A stretch of DNA of 64,000 nucleotides from Erythroxylum novogranatense (GCA_029891385.1 CM057231.1:63099103-63163102), one strand, 5' to 3'; shown: positions 44,851 to 57,164, numbered from the stretch's first letter. The notes: generated by a model not told the origin, from the sequence alone. Translations and numbers: made by a program.

Positions 44851-46632
44851 GATTTTCCTAACTTGAACATCTTTCACTCTTTTGGCCATAACTTTTTCGT
44901 CTGACCTCCGATTGACTTGATTTTTGAAGTGTTAGATTAGTAATACATTCCTCTCCCTCTACTTGAAAATTGTGGATTTTTTAGATTAATTTGAGAAATA
45001 TTGATTGAATCAAAGTGAGAGGATTGATTAAAGAGTTGGAGTTGGATATCTTTCTGAACATACTTAAGTATTTTGGTAAATTCTTGATATGTAGAGATCC
45101 AATTGAATTGATTCATATTGAAAAATAATATAGAGACATGGGGCTACAAATGATATGAAGGAATTGAATTGAAATTTATCCCCTAAGACTTTCAATTTCT
45201 GAATTGAAGTCGGGTTTAATGTTCAGTCTTGGATTCGTAAGAGCTTAAAGTATTTTGGCCATAACTTTTGTTTTGGTCATCCAAATGAAGTGATTCATGA
45301 TTTTAATTAAACGAAAGAAATAGGGCTACAAATTTTCTAAAGGACTCAATTTTCAATCTAGTCATTAAGATTGTCAATTTTTGGATGGAAGTAAAGTGAT
45401 GGAAAATATTTTAGTATAAACATAGTTCGAAATATTTGAGGTGTAACTTTTGGATTAGTGCATCAAATTAAATGATTTTGGTAGCGTTATGAAATTGAGA
45501 CTATGAGGAACATTTCTCTATAAGTAAGTTTTAACAAATTCCTTCAATTTGATGGTTAGAAAAAGTTCCTATTGTAAGCATGAATTAAAATGAATTTTAA
45601 GGGCAAATTTGGAAGATCACTTAAGTTGTTAAGTTAAAAGGCTTCTAAGGAAGGGTAAATGAGTCATTACTCATTCATTATAAGTGGGCTGTCGTTTAAG
45701 AAGGATGAAAGGAATGAAAATGAGGAAGAAAAGAAGGAAAAGAAAAGAAAGAAGAAAGAAAGGAGAAGTGTGGCTTTGGTGGAGAAGAGAAAGGGGAAAG
45801 AAGAAAGAAGCTAGGTTTCGATTTTGATGGGTCTTCAAGCAAGATTTTTAAGTTCATTCAAGAACGAAAAAGATGGAAGAAGAAGAGAAATCCATTATGA
45901 GCCAAAAAAAATTCAAATTTGGTGAAGATTAAAGTAAGAGAAATTTTTACTTTGTTAAATTGTGAAAAGATTTTGGTTTAGATAGCTTGGATATTGAATG
46001 GGTTTGTGATTTCTAAAGTAAATTTTTGTGATTGCATGTGTAAATTATTCAATTTTGGATGTTTATGAATTAGGAATTTTTGTCTTGGAAGAAGGAAATT
46101 AAGAGAAGCAATGGAGAAATTGAGGCTTTGAACAAGTTCCAAGCATGAAAATGAGGTGGGTACCATGTTTATATTTTGAATTATAAGCCAATTTTGTGTT
46201 TTTGAAAAATCAAAAAAAGAAAATATTTTCGAATTCTATTGTTTGCGAATGATTTTGAAAAATTATTACAAAGGTTAATTTCATTGTTTTTAAATGATTC
46301 GATAAAAATTGATACATTTGTTACATTTATTATTTATGAACGATTTTGATAAATTGACAAAAGTGTTGCATTCCTTGTTTATGAATGGTTGAGAATTGAA
46401 TTTGAATTTGATTGTTATGAAATTGATTGATGAATTGTGAATGCTTTTTTTTTTGCCATATGACATGTGTATGGAGAACAAATTTTCAAAAAGTGCCTGA
46501 GGGCAATTTTGTGATGGATATGATATGTGTATGAAAACCAAGTTTTGAAATATGCCTTCGGACAGTCCGATTTTCAAGTGTGAATTGTTTGTGTTGGGAC
46601 TCAATTTGGGAATCGGACCCTAACCGAAAAAT

Positions 46633-48602
46633 TGTAAGTGTAAGTCGTGTACAAGTCGACTTGTTACAATGGATAAGTCGACTTACACGCATCCAGTACC
46701 GATAAGTCGACTTGTACAAGGAATAAGTCGACTTATGTATGGATGGTACTATTTAATTGTGCCCTAAAGGCAATCCCCTTTAGCGCATTTTATTCAAAGT
46801 CGTATGCAGACTGAATGAATAAATAAAGAAAAGGCATAATTCATTAATTTGATGTTCATGAACATTGTTTATGAATTGATTGGATCTTTAATCAAATTAA
46901 TGAAGTCCATGATATATGACATAGCATGAAGGAAATTATGATGTGATCATACTACTGAGATTCCTATCATGTGCAATTATGTCAGTATCTAAATTCTCCC
47001 TAGTCATAGGATTAATTGGACTGGACATCATTAATCCGGATAGACTAGCACATGTCATATTCCTTGATTGGATCAAGCAGTGGATCTCAGAAACTGTAAA
47101 TATGAGATATTTAGAATTGACATGTGGATGCTTACTAGCGGTAGTAAGTTCATTGGATGACCTGCCATGAGATCATCACATGGATATCTTATCTAAGTGT
47201 CAGTGATAATCTCATCATAGCAATGGTGCAAGTATCCTTAGACTTGAGGTACTCAAGGATATCTTGGATACTGATCCTGTGCTTTGACTCCATTCCTTGT
47301 TGCCTTCCAGAGGTAACTCATAGGGTGGTGCTTGGAGTGCGACTTGAGGTATTGAAGGTAATTGAGTAGCCAATAAAGGATTCACCACTTACGGATTAGC
47401 GGAGGAGATACCCATGGCCTCTTGTCGGGATCATTACTCAAAATCTCGGCGAGTGAATATGTCATGAAGAGTGTCTTCATGGACATATAGAGTAATGAGT
47501 CTAGGGCGAGATCTGTTATCACTGGGCTAGACTCGGTCTAGTGAGAGTTGACACTTTGACCATACTCATAACCAAGTGGGGTATAGGATGGTGAAAGGAC
47601 GAATTGCACGGTAATTGTCATGGAAGGGTTTGTGATCGGTTCTTGATGAATACATCAAACCGATTACTTTCCGGTCGATTAGGGGTCGTGATGTGTTGCT
47701 AGATACCGCTCATGACTTGCTTTCAGATTAATTGTTAATCTAAGTGGCCAACATAACCGGAGCCTAAAGGGTCACACGATAAGAGTGACTCAGAGAATCA
47801 GTAAAATAGTAATTGGACAGAGTTCCAATTATGGAGAGCATTAGGATTAAATGGATCCCGATGGATTGGGATATGTCCCGATGAGATCGCGACATCAATA
47901 TTGCTAAGAAAGGTTTAGGAGTGTTTTCAAAGATCGGGGCCGATAAAGCAGTAGGACCATGAGCCCAGTTGGACTGGACCTTAGCAATTATTTATTAATT
48001 GATTAATTAACTAATTAATTAATTAATTACTTAATAAATTAATGTTGTACACGTTGAATGGAGAAAGGAGAAGATATTTGCTTTGAAAAGTCAAAGCTTT
48101 CATTCTTTAATGCCTTAAATTGTGTGCCATCAATTTGGAAGCTTACTATTGGTGTTTTAAAAGTTAAAACACATATAAATGGGCAAGATTTTCGTGGATG
48201 GCATAAGGAAAATGAAGCATGCTTCGTATGGTTTACAAAGGAGGAAGAAGAGCTTAAGATGTAAGCTTAAAATGAAAGTGTTTCATTTTCCTTCTTTAGC
48301 AAAGCCATCATCGTTTTCTCTTCTCCAAGCACATGGTTCAACGTTTTCCTCAAGCTCTCCAGGACAGAGGTAGGGTCTAGCAGCCTTTAATCTGTTCTAA
48401 CTATTCCCGGGTCAAAGGGGTTTGACTTGGTTAGGTTTTCTGATCTCTGCGTGGATCACCTTTAGAGATAGTCTCTTTTGGCTATTTTGGTTGATGTCTT
48501 CATACGGATACCTGGATCCTGGGGATCGGGAAAGTCCCGGGAACAAAAATTTTTGTTTTCCGCTGCGTGTACATGTGATGTACCACCCGGGATTTTCCTA
48601 CA
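46633..48602 (+). repeat. 5' LTR of copia alpha copy 2
   Basis: 1970 bases TGTAAGTG...CCTACA. It has four AAGTCGACTT palindromes at 46640-46735, TTAATTAATTA repeats at 47990-48045, and the 16-base palindrome AACAAAAATTTTTGTT at 48542-48557 in U5. Clear homologue of 54322-56258 and, inverted, 3011-4952. Confidence 0.95.
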
Positions 48603-48620
48603 GTGGTATCAGAGCGTCTA
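48603..48620 (+). other. primer-binding site of copia alpha copy 2
   Basis: GTGGTATCAGAGCGTCTA right after the LTR; exact TGGTATCAGAGCG initiator-Met tRNA complement. Confidence 0.93.
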
Positions 48621-50750
48621 GTATCCCGTATGAAGCTTTAACCTAAGCTAGATCAGAAACCCTAAGTGCTGTTTCTGTTGATGCATGTGTACTGTCCCAA
48701 TTTCGAATTTATATGGTGATATGTTTTTCGAAATTTTTCTGCCCAGAAATGTTCATAACATGTTAGATAATATGTCTATGAATTTCCAGAATTTATTGAA
48801 TTGATTTGATATAGTTTTGCTAATTAATTCCCTAAGGTTACAGATGCTGTTTTGTGAAACGATTCTGTAACAGACAGTAGTATAAAATCGAGAATAAATT
48901 CTAGAAAAATGTTTTTTCGGATTTTCCTTCACCTAAATGTCTCTAAGATGTTGGTGAATGTCTGTGAGCATGGAAATTAGATTTCAAGGTGATTGGATAT
49001 TTATTCACGAATTTATTCTATACTGTTGGGAATTGCTGTGCTGATGAACACAGTTTTTGAATCGGTTTTGTTATTTAGTTTGACTGAGTTTTTGATGGCC
49101 TAAAATCCTAAAACAATTCAGGTAGCATGTTCAGAACATGTAGTAACCTATATAATTTTCTCATGATTTATTGAAATTTTTCATTGATCATTTCAAGCAA
49201 TGTACAGAACTGGACAGTTTTTGTGAAAATTGTTGGGACTGTTTTGCTTGGCTTGATTGAGTGTGCTTTTTCAGTTCCAATGCCTTGCAGCATTTTTAAT
49301 GTGATTAAAAATGTGTAATCTTGATGTAGTATGATTTCCAAAGTGAATTGCTTGAATTTGCTTTTCCAAGAATTTTTGGATGCCAAATAGGTCACTTTTG
49401 TGTCTCATTAGTGTATGTCGTTATCTCTTTTGTTTTGGCCGTCACAAATTTTGTGACTTGTGCCGAAGTAATTTGATAAGGTATAGGCTAGTTAGAGATG
49501 CTCAAAGTGATAATTTGGGTATTTAGAAATTAATGAGTTATGACTCATTTTCAAGCTTTTCATATAGTTTGACTATATAAGGCATTCATGGATCAATGAA
49601 GTGTTCATTGATACATCACTTTACAGATATTACCCTAGGTATGTTGGTATTGTGAATTGGAATTGCATGGATTGAGGAATTAGCCGATTAGATATAATAG
49701 CAATTCTTGTTGAATAAGTCGACTTGTAGTGTACATAAGTCGACTTGTTCAAAGTTTCTGGATAAGTCGACTTGTATTGTACATAAGTCGACTTGTTCAA
49801 TCTTTCAGGATAAGTCGACTTGTATTGTACATAAGTCGACTTGTTCAAATTTTTAGCATAAGTCGACTTATATCAGACAAGTCGACTTGTGTGATGGGCA
49901 GGAGCATAAGTCGACTTATATCAGACAAGTCGACTTGTTTGTGACGATCTGATAAAGGCGACTTGCATTTGATGAAAGTCGACTTGTGGCATGCTCAGGT
50001 TGGATGATGGATGATTGTAAGGATTGATTCAATGTGATTGATGACCCCTAAATCATTCCGTATAGTCATGGTGACTATAATCCTACGGCTTGGAGAAGAA
50101 GAGACCCAAAATCCCTCCTCGGTATATGAAAACTAACGCCTTCCATTAATATGGTAAGAACCAGAGTTCTTATAGGGTTGAGTTGTTGAGCTAACCTCAA
50201 GCTCACTCTATACGAATATGTTCAAACCATGAAAATAAGATTTTCGGATTAATGGGTCGGTTTTCCTAAAAGCGTTGATTTGTTGAGCTAACCTCAAGGT
50301 CAACGTGGACAGAGGCGAAGTTGGGTAGCATACATTAGATGTATGCGCATCAAAGAGTTGATACTGATGAAGTGCACACATCAACAAGTTGATAGACCGA
50401 TCGATAGTTAGGTATCGAGATGTAATTGGTATATCGATACCTCCCGAGACATAAGGTGGCTTGTTGAGCTAACCTCAAGGTCATTCTTAATGTCGGATAT
50501 CGATGATGCAATTGGTATGACCGATACCTACCGATTGACCTAAGTTGTGGTTTGTTGGGCAAACTCAAGGTCACTCTTAGCAATGTCGGATATCGACCCA
50601 CTAGGACATTATGTCACTTTGTTTCTCTGGATTCGTAAAGAGGGTTATGGATTCTAGGAAACTAGTGGGAGCCATATGCATATCATGCAAGTCCTTATGA
50701 TCATGCAGCAATTCTATTTTATCATTCCTTCTCTATCGCGTTTAGGTTGA
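48621..50750 (+). other. untranslated leader of copia alpha copy 2
   Basis: 2.1 kb without a coding ORF, aligned along its length with 901-2993 (inverted). It contains the palindrome array 49712-49990. Downstream are repeated phrases TTGTTGAGCTAACCTCAAG (50190, 50280, 50460) that the older copy carries as CTTGGGTTTACCCAAC. The long leader between PBS and gag is a trait of this family. Confidence 0.75.
49712..49990 (+). repeat. AAGTCGACTT palindrome array in copia alpha leader
   Basis: Eleven perfect copies of the palindrome in 280 bases, most within 12-base ATAAGTCGACTTGT contexts. In 49712-49860 they come in pairs with a ~54-base period separated by GTATTGTAC and TTCAAA or TTCAGG. A degenerate AAGGCGACTT closes the array. 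Confidence 0.95.
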
Positions 50751-51482
50751 TTGAAGAAGTCTTTCGATGAATTTACGCCACTCTTCCGGATCGATTTTCT
50801 TGATTGGCTGAGGACTCTGAGAATTGTTCTCAGATCTGAGGAACTGGGATACGTCCTAGATGTTTCACTTCCAGTTGCACCTGCTGTTGATGCTTCTGAT
50901 AAGGATCAGAAGTCATATCGTAAGCATCTAATGGACGGGGACATGGCTACTTGCCTTGATGTCACTAGAGCTGCAGCAGCAGCACGAGTTCATGAATGCT
51001 CACTCAATAGTATTTCATCTTATGGAGCTGGTTGTTGAGTAAGCTCGGTCTGAAATGTTCGCGACCTCGAGGCTTCTCTTCATCATTAAAGATGGCTCGG
51101 GGATATCTGGCATGCAAGATGCCTCAAGATGAATGACTATGTTGAGAGATTGGCCGTCTTAGGATTTGTAATGGATTATGAGTTAAGTAGAGACTTAATT
51201 CTGGTTGGATTGTCTGATGGTTATTCACAGTATGTGATAAACTATCGGATAAACCAAATATCCACAACAATTCCTGAGCTGATCAATCTGCTCAAGATAG
51301 TTGAGCAGGCTATCAAGAATGATAGCAAGCAAGTGCTATTGGTGGATGCTTCTTCTTCTGGTTCAAAGAAGAAAAAGGCCAAGAAACTAAATGGAAGTGC
51401 CATCAAGGAAAAATCAAAGTAACTGCCCCAAAAGATTTTGCTTTCATTGTGGCAAGTCTGGCCACTAGAGGCAAAACTGTAA
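50751..51482 (+). pseudogene. copia gag with zinc knuckle, broken
   Basis: Frame from 50751 (RIDFLDWLRTLRIVLRSEELG) shifts at about 50970 into MSLELQQQHEF and again near 51125 into MNDYVERLAVLGFVMDYELSRD, typical of copia gag. The zinc knuckle at about 51440-51475 reads CFHCGKSGH-stop-RQNC, so the C-x2-C-x4-H-x4-C pattern has an in-frame stop. The first frameshift is at the same base as in copy 1. Confidence 0.85.
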
Positions 51483-51539
51483 AGTCTATCTGGAGTTCTT
51501 GAAGCAGAAGAAGGCATCAGATGCCTCTACTTCTTCAAA

Positions 51540-52700
51540 TATGTTTGTCATTGAGGTTAATACTATTCCTGATCCAAACATATCGGTATTTGATACCGGA
51601 TGTGGCTCATACATATGAAATGATATGCAAGGCCTCAGGGACAGTAGAAAGCTCATAAAAGGAGAACTAGACCTTTGTGTAGGTAATGCAGCAAGGGTTG
51701 CTACATTACCCGTAGGCACATATGTCTTGTTACTCCCTAGTGGGCTTGTATTCAAATTGGATGATTGTCATTTTGTACCCGTTTTAAACAAAGAACATAT
51801 TGTATGTTTTATGTTTAATTAGAGCTGTTTCCATTGGACGTTTAGGAGTAATGGTTGTTCTATTAGTTCGAATGGAATGCTCTATCGTACTGGTACATTA
51901 TGCAATAGAAATGACATATTAGATATGTCATATCCAATTATGAATGTCAATGACGCGAAAAGACATAATTGAGATAATTTAAAATCAACTTACTTATGGC
52001 ATTGTCGGCTTGGCCATATAAATAAGATACGCATTGCTAAGCTCCATAAGAGTGGTAGTTTAGGGTCATTTGATTATGAATCATATGACACATGCGAATC
52101 TTGTTTATTAGACAAGATGACTAAGTTACCCTTCAAGGAAAGGGTGAACGAGTGAATGGAATATTAGACCTAATACATTCAGATGTATGTGGTCCAATGT
52201 CCATCCATGCCAGAAGTGGTTGTCTTTACTTCATTACTTTTATCGGTGAGTATTCACGATATAAGTATTTGTATCTGATGAGATACAAATCTGAAGCGTT
52301 TGAAAAGTTCAAATAATTCAGAAATGAAGTAGAAAACTAACTTGGTAAAAGTATGAATACATTACGATCTGATCGTGGTGGAAAATGCTTACACCAACAG
52401 TTTTGGATTATCTCAGAGATAATGGGATTTTATCTCAGTATACTCCACCTTGCATGCCACAGCACAATGGTGTGGCTGAAAGGAGAAATCGAACCTTGTT
52501 AGACATCGTGCGATTGATGATAGGTTTTGCACAGTTTTTGGGAGTATGCGTTTGAGACAGCTGTTTACTTGCTAAACAGAATTCCATTAAAGACAGTTGA
52601 GGTTACTCCATATGGAGATATGGACTAACAGAAAATCCTATCTTTCTCATCTGAAAGTATGGGGTTGTCACCTTCGTGAAGCGGACACAGTCAGATACAT
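51540..52700 (+). pseudogene. copia protease and integrase remnants
   Basis: Protease active site FDTGCGSYI at about 51587. 51625-51822 keeps the open stretch to DDCHFVPVLNKEHI. The integrase finger reads WHCRLGHINKIRI (~51998) and CESCLLDKM (~52095). Core fragments: LDLIHSDVCGPMS (~52170, first Asp), LRSDRGGK (~52365, second Asp) and PQHNGVAERRN-like (~52460-52490, Glu), in different frames. Several stops; inactive. Confidence 0.82.
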
Positions 52701-53074
52701 TTGATGTAAAAGCTGACATGTGTTTGTTCGTGAAATATCAATTCTACCTTGCTTAGAAACAAAAGTTGTTTGTTTCCAAGCATGTTGTTTTCTTAAAGAA
52801 AGAGTTCTTTTACAAGAAGACAGTGGGAGCAAAGTTGAACTTGGAGAAGTTCAAGATGCTCAAACAAACATAGATCAATCGCTCGAAGTTTGAAACTGTC
52901 ACTCATATAGATGAGGTAACAGTTCAATCTTCTACTACACACGAATTTCGTAGGTCACGTAGGATACGCTCTGTTCCTGAGAAATATGGATTTCTCGTGA
53001 GGAACAGAATGACGTATTGCTCATATGAGATGATGCGCCTACTACCTATGAATAGGTTCTGAAAAGTTCAGAGT

Positions 53075-54300
53075 CTGGAACATGGCTTTGTGCCATGAAA
53101 TCTGAAATGGATTCCATGTATGAAAACCAAGTATGGACTTTGGTTGTTACACCTGAAGGGATAAAACCCACAGGGCGCAAAGGAGTTTTCAGAAGAAAAC
53201 CAACATGGATGGTAATTTGATTACCTATGAAGCGAGACTAATGGCCAAAGGATTTCGTCAAAGACAAGGAGTTGACTACGACGAGACCTTCAGCCTAGTA
53301 GCAATGCTTAAATCCATTAGGATACTCCTAGCCATTGCCGCTCATTATGATTATGAGATATGGCAAATGGATGTGAAGATAGCTTTCCTGAGAGGAAATC
53401 TACCCGAGGATATGTATGACACAACCTGAGGGCTTCACTTCCATCGATGGCGAAAACGTATGCTAGCTTCAGAAATCCATGTTTGGATTGAAGCAAGCAT
53501 CTAGGAGTTGAAATATCCGTTTTGATGAGACAATCAAAGAGTTTGATTTCTCACAAAATCCGGATGATCATTGTGTGTATAAGAAGATTAGTGGGACTGC
53601 AATCGTATTCCTTGTGTTGTATATAAATGATATACTGTTACTAGGAAACGATGTCTCTATACTGCAATCAGTTAAAATTTGGTTGTCCAATCAATTTGCC
53701 TTAAAAGACCTTGGTGAAGCGACTTATATCCTAGGGATATAGATTTATAGAGATAAATCAAAAAGTTGCTTGGTCCTTCACAAGCATCATACATAGATGA
53801 GATGCTAAAGAGGTTTAGCATGAAACGATGCTATGTACGAGGCCCGATGTATCGTGTGCTCTAAGTGTTACGAGCAGATACCAATCGGTTCCCGGTGAAG
53901 ATCACACTGAATAGCGTGGCGGTCAGTTTGAAAAGTTCCAAACAAGAGACGACTGCTGTTTCATCAATCGAGGCAGAGTACATTGACGCATGAGATGCGT
54001 AGCGGAAGCAGTTTGGATCAAGAAGTTCATTACTGAACTTGATCTGGTCCCTAGCTGTGATGGGCCCATAGGATTGTATTGTGATACAATGGGGCTAGTC
54101 TTGTGAGCAAAGGAACCTAGGTCTTATCGACGATCCGAACTTGTACTTCGCCGATTCGGGAGATCATTAGTCGAGATGATATCCTGATAGAGAGAATTCC
54201 CACAGAGCAAAGTGTTGCTGTTCCGTTGACAAAGCCATTGTCGCAGGAAAATTGTGATTCTCATGGACTCGCTTATGGTATTAGATACTAAGGCGATTGG
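53075..54300 (+). pseudogene. copia reverse transcriptase and RNase H remnants
   Basis: RT: MKSEMDSMYENQVWTL (~53095), then after a frameshift RLMAKGFRQRQGVDYDETF and WQMDVKIAFLRGN (53205-53429). The catalytic box reads YINDILLLGND (~53620), with the first Asp of YVDD changed to Asn. LKDLGEATYILGI follows at ~53703. RNase H: TTAVSSIEAEYIDA (~53955) and an IVIQW-type end. Many stops and indels. The lineage within copia is not assigned. Confidence 0.82.
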
Positions 54301-54309
54301 CTTTAGGTC

Positions 54310-54321
54310 AAGTGGGAGATT
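54310..54321 (+). other. polypurine tract of copia alpha copy 2
   Basis: AAGTGGGAGATT directly before the 3' LTR. Confidence 0.88.
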
Positions 54322-56258
54322 TGTAAGTGTAAGTCGTGTACAAGTCGACTTGTTACAATGGATAAGTCGACTTACACGCATCCAGTACCGATAAGTCGAC
54401 TTGTACAAGGAATAAGTCGACTTATGTATGGATGGTACTATTTAATTGTGCCCTAAAGGCAATCCCCTTTAGCGCATTTTATTCAAAGTCGTATGCAGAC
54501 TGAATGAATAAATAAAGAAAAGGCATAATTCATTAATTTGATGTTCATGAACATTGTTTATGAATTGATTGGATCTTTAATCAAATTAATGAAGTCCATG
54601 ATATATGACATAGCATGAAGGAAATTATGATGTGATCATACTACCGAGATTCCTATCATGTGCAATTATGTCGATATCTAAATTCTCCTAGTCATAGGAT
54701 TAATTGATTGGACATCATTAATCCGGATAGACTAGCACATGTCATATTCCTTGATTGGATCAAGCGGTGGATCTCGTAAAGCGTAAATATGAGATATTTA
54801 GAATTGACATGTGGATGCTTACTAGCGGTAGTAAGTTCATTGGATGACGCCATGAGATCATCACATGGATATCTTATCTAAGTGTCGGTGATAATCTCAT
54901 CATAGCAATGGTGCAAGTATCCTTAGACTTGAGGTACTCGAGGATATCTTGAATCTTGATCACGTGCTTTGACTCCATTCCTTGTTGCCTTCGGAGGTAA
55001 CTCATAGGGTGGTGCTTGGGTGCTTGAGGTATTGAAGGTAATTGAGTAGCCAATAAAGGATTCACCACTACGGATTAGCGGAGGAGATACCCATGGCCTC
55101 TCGTCGGGATCATTACTCGAAATCTCGGCGAGTGAATATGTCATGAAGAGTGTCTTCATGGACATATAGTAATGAGTCTAGGGCGAGATCTGTTATCACT
55201 GGGCTAGACTCGGTCTAGTGAGAGTTGACACTTTGACCATACTCATAACCAAGTGGGGTATAGGATGGTGAAAGGACGAATTGCGGTAATTGTACATGGA
55301 AGGGTTTGTGATCCGGTTCTTGATGAATACATCAAACCGATTACTTTCCGGTCAATCGGGGTCATGATGTGTTGCTAGATACCGCTCATGACTTGCTCGA
55401 TTAATTGTTAATCTAAGTGGCCAACATAACCGGAGCCTAAAGGGTCACACGATAAGAGTGACTCGAGAATCAGTAAAATAGTAATTGGACAGAGTTCCAA
55501 TTATGGAGAGCATTAGATTAAATGGATCCCAATGGGATTGGGATATGTCCCGATGAGATCGCGACATCAATATTGCTAAGAAAGGTTTAGAGAGTTTCAA
55601 AGATCGGGGCCCCGATAGGTAGAGACCCAACCCAGTTGGACTGGACCTTAGCAATTATTTATTAATTGATTAATTAACTAATTAATTAATTAATTACTTA
55701 ATAAATTAATGTTGTACACGTTGAATGGAGAAAGGAGAAGATATTTGCTTTGAAAAGTCAAAGCTTTCATTCTTTAATGCCTTAAATTGTGTGCCATCAA
55801 TTTGAAGCTTACTATTGGTGTTTTAAAAGTTAAAACACATATAAATGGGCAAGATTTTCGTGGATGGCATAAGGAAAATGAAGCATGCTTCAGTATGGTT
55901 TACAAAGGAGGAAGAAGAGCTTAAGATGTAAGCTTAAAATGAAAGTGTTTCATTTTCCTTCTTTAGCAAAGCCATCATCGTTTCTCTTCTCCAAGCACAT
56001 GGTTCAACGCTTTCCTCAAGCTCTCCAGAGAGGTAGGGTCTAGCAGCCTTTAATCTGTTTCTAACTATTCCCGGTCAAAGGGTTTGACTCGGTTAGGTTT
56101 TCGATCTGCGTGGATCACCTTTAGAGATAGTCTCTTTGGCTATTTTGGTTGATGTCTTCATACGGATACACGGATCACAGGGATCGGAAAGTCCGGGAAC
56201 AAAAATTTTTGTTTTCCGCTGCGTGTACATGTGATGTACCACCCGGGATTTTCCTACA
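54322..56258 (+). repeat. 3' LTR of copia alpha copy 2
   Basis: 1937 bases TGTAAGTG...CCTACA with four AAGTCGACTT palindromes at 54329-54424 and the AACAAAAATTTTTGTT palindrome at 56198-56213. It matches the 5' LTR closely in its first 330 bases. Thereafter differences are mostly 1-5 base indels rather than substitutions. Confidence 0.94.
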
Positions 56259-57164
56259 AAAAAAACAAACAACGGAAAGATATAACGAAAACAAAGCGAC
56301 GGAAACGAACGAACCAAATCTTAAAACCAAAGCGAAACGTAAGTGGGCCAAACAAAGGCGAAAGAATCGAAAATGAATCGAATTCTTAATGAGCCATAGA
56401 AAATCGAAAGGCTCAGAAATCATAATCGAAAGCAAATCAAAACAGAATCGAAGGAACGAAACGTATCAATCACACTGAAAATCAAATTCTGACATCCGAG
56501 AAATGCAAACTTAGGAAAACTAGCGTTGAAAACTCTAAAAACACACTCGGTCTAAACCAATCCGAAATCGGTTAAAAAAATTCCTTCTTCATTTTCATTC
56601 TTTATTCAATCTCATACAAAACAATTTAATTTCCCATTTGGAAAATCACCCTCAATCAAAAATCTAAATTCATATAATTCTTCTAAATCAATCATATCCC
56701 ATAATTTATCTTTTAAAAGTCTTATTTTTCCTTTGCCATCAAAACTCACACATGCTATAAACCATTCAAGCCATAACAAAGAGCACTTCAATATTTCAAT
56801 TCCAGTAACACAATTCATCGGACCTCCTGTCCGGAATCCCAACACAAACAATCACATTTATATACCTATAACACTTCAATAAGTCTCAATCAATAATCAT
56901 AATTATCGGACCTCTTGTCCGGAATCCAAACACATTCATATCACATTCTGTTGGACCAATGGCGGTTGACAAATTAAATCCCTTTATGTTTTGATAATAA
57001 TAAAATATCTAGAAATCGTTAAGAAAATTATTTCAGGTATTATTCAATGAAAGGATTTAGCAAATCAAGTTGAGGAAGTGTCTAATCAATGAGGAATCAA
57101 GTTGGGAGTTATCTACTAAGTAAAAATGGCATAATGCTTAAGGATAATGAAGGATTTGGTAATA

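Larger units (their letters stand above)
43451..46591 (+). mobile_element. gypsy LTR C (plus strand), cut by LTR B
   Basis: Starts TGTTGTATCCC. It is the inverted homologue of LTR A from 16117 down to about 13000. It stops at 46591, where B (same family, opposite strand) begins with TGTTGGGAC. The missing end of C should lie beyond B, outside the window. It includes tandem repeats (43840-44690), a palindrome block (44722-44850) and a GA-rich strip (45680-45900). No gene. Confidence 0.8.
46633..56258 (+). mobile_element. Copia alpha, copy 2 (full length, 9.6 kb, decayed)
   Basis: 5' LTR 46633-48602, PBS 48603, leader to 50750, gag 50751-51482, pol fragments 51540-54300, polypurine tract 54310-54321, 3' LTR 54322-56258. 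It is inserted in the A-rich stretch of LTR B: CCGAAAAA(T) lies before and AAAAAAACAAAC after, so the target duplication is within an A run and cannot be read exactly. LTR A (CCGAAAAAACG at 8288) is the empty site. Pol is riddled with stops and frameshifts. Confidence 0.92.

Noticed and set aside
48058..48264. 68-codon ORF near the end of the alpha 5' LTR
   Set aside because: The 3' LTR and copy 1 carry indels that break it, and no motif is seen; chance ORF in an LTR.
48603..48620. tRNA gene suspected from the TGGTATCAGAGC match
   Set aside because: Only the 12-18 base complement of the tRNA 3' end is present, right beside an LTR: it is a primer-binding site. The same applies to the other PBS matches.
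49712..49990. Regularly spaced repeats suggesting a CRISPR array
   Set aside because: The repeat is a 10-12 base palindrome with short, unequal, partly repeated spacers inside a plant copia leader; no cas genes and a eukaryotic context.
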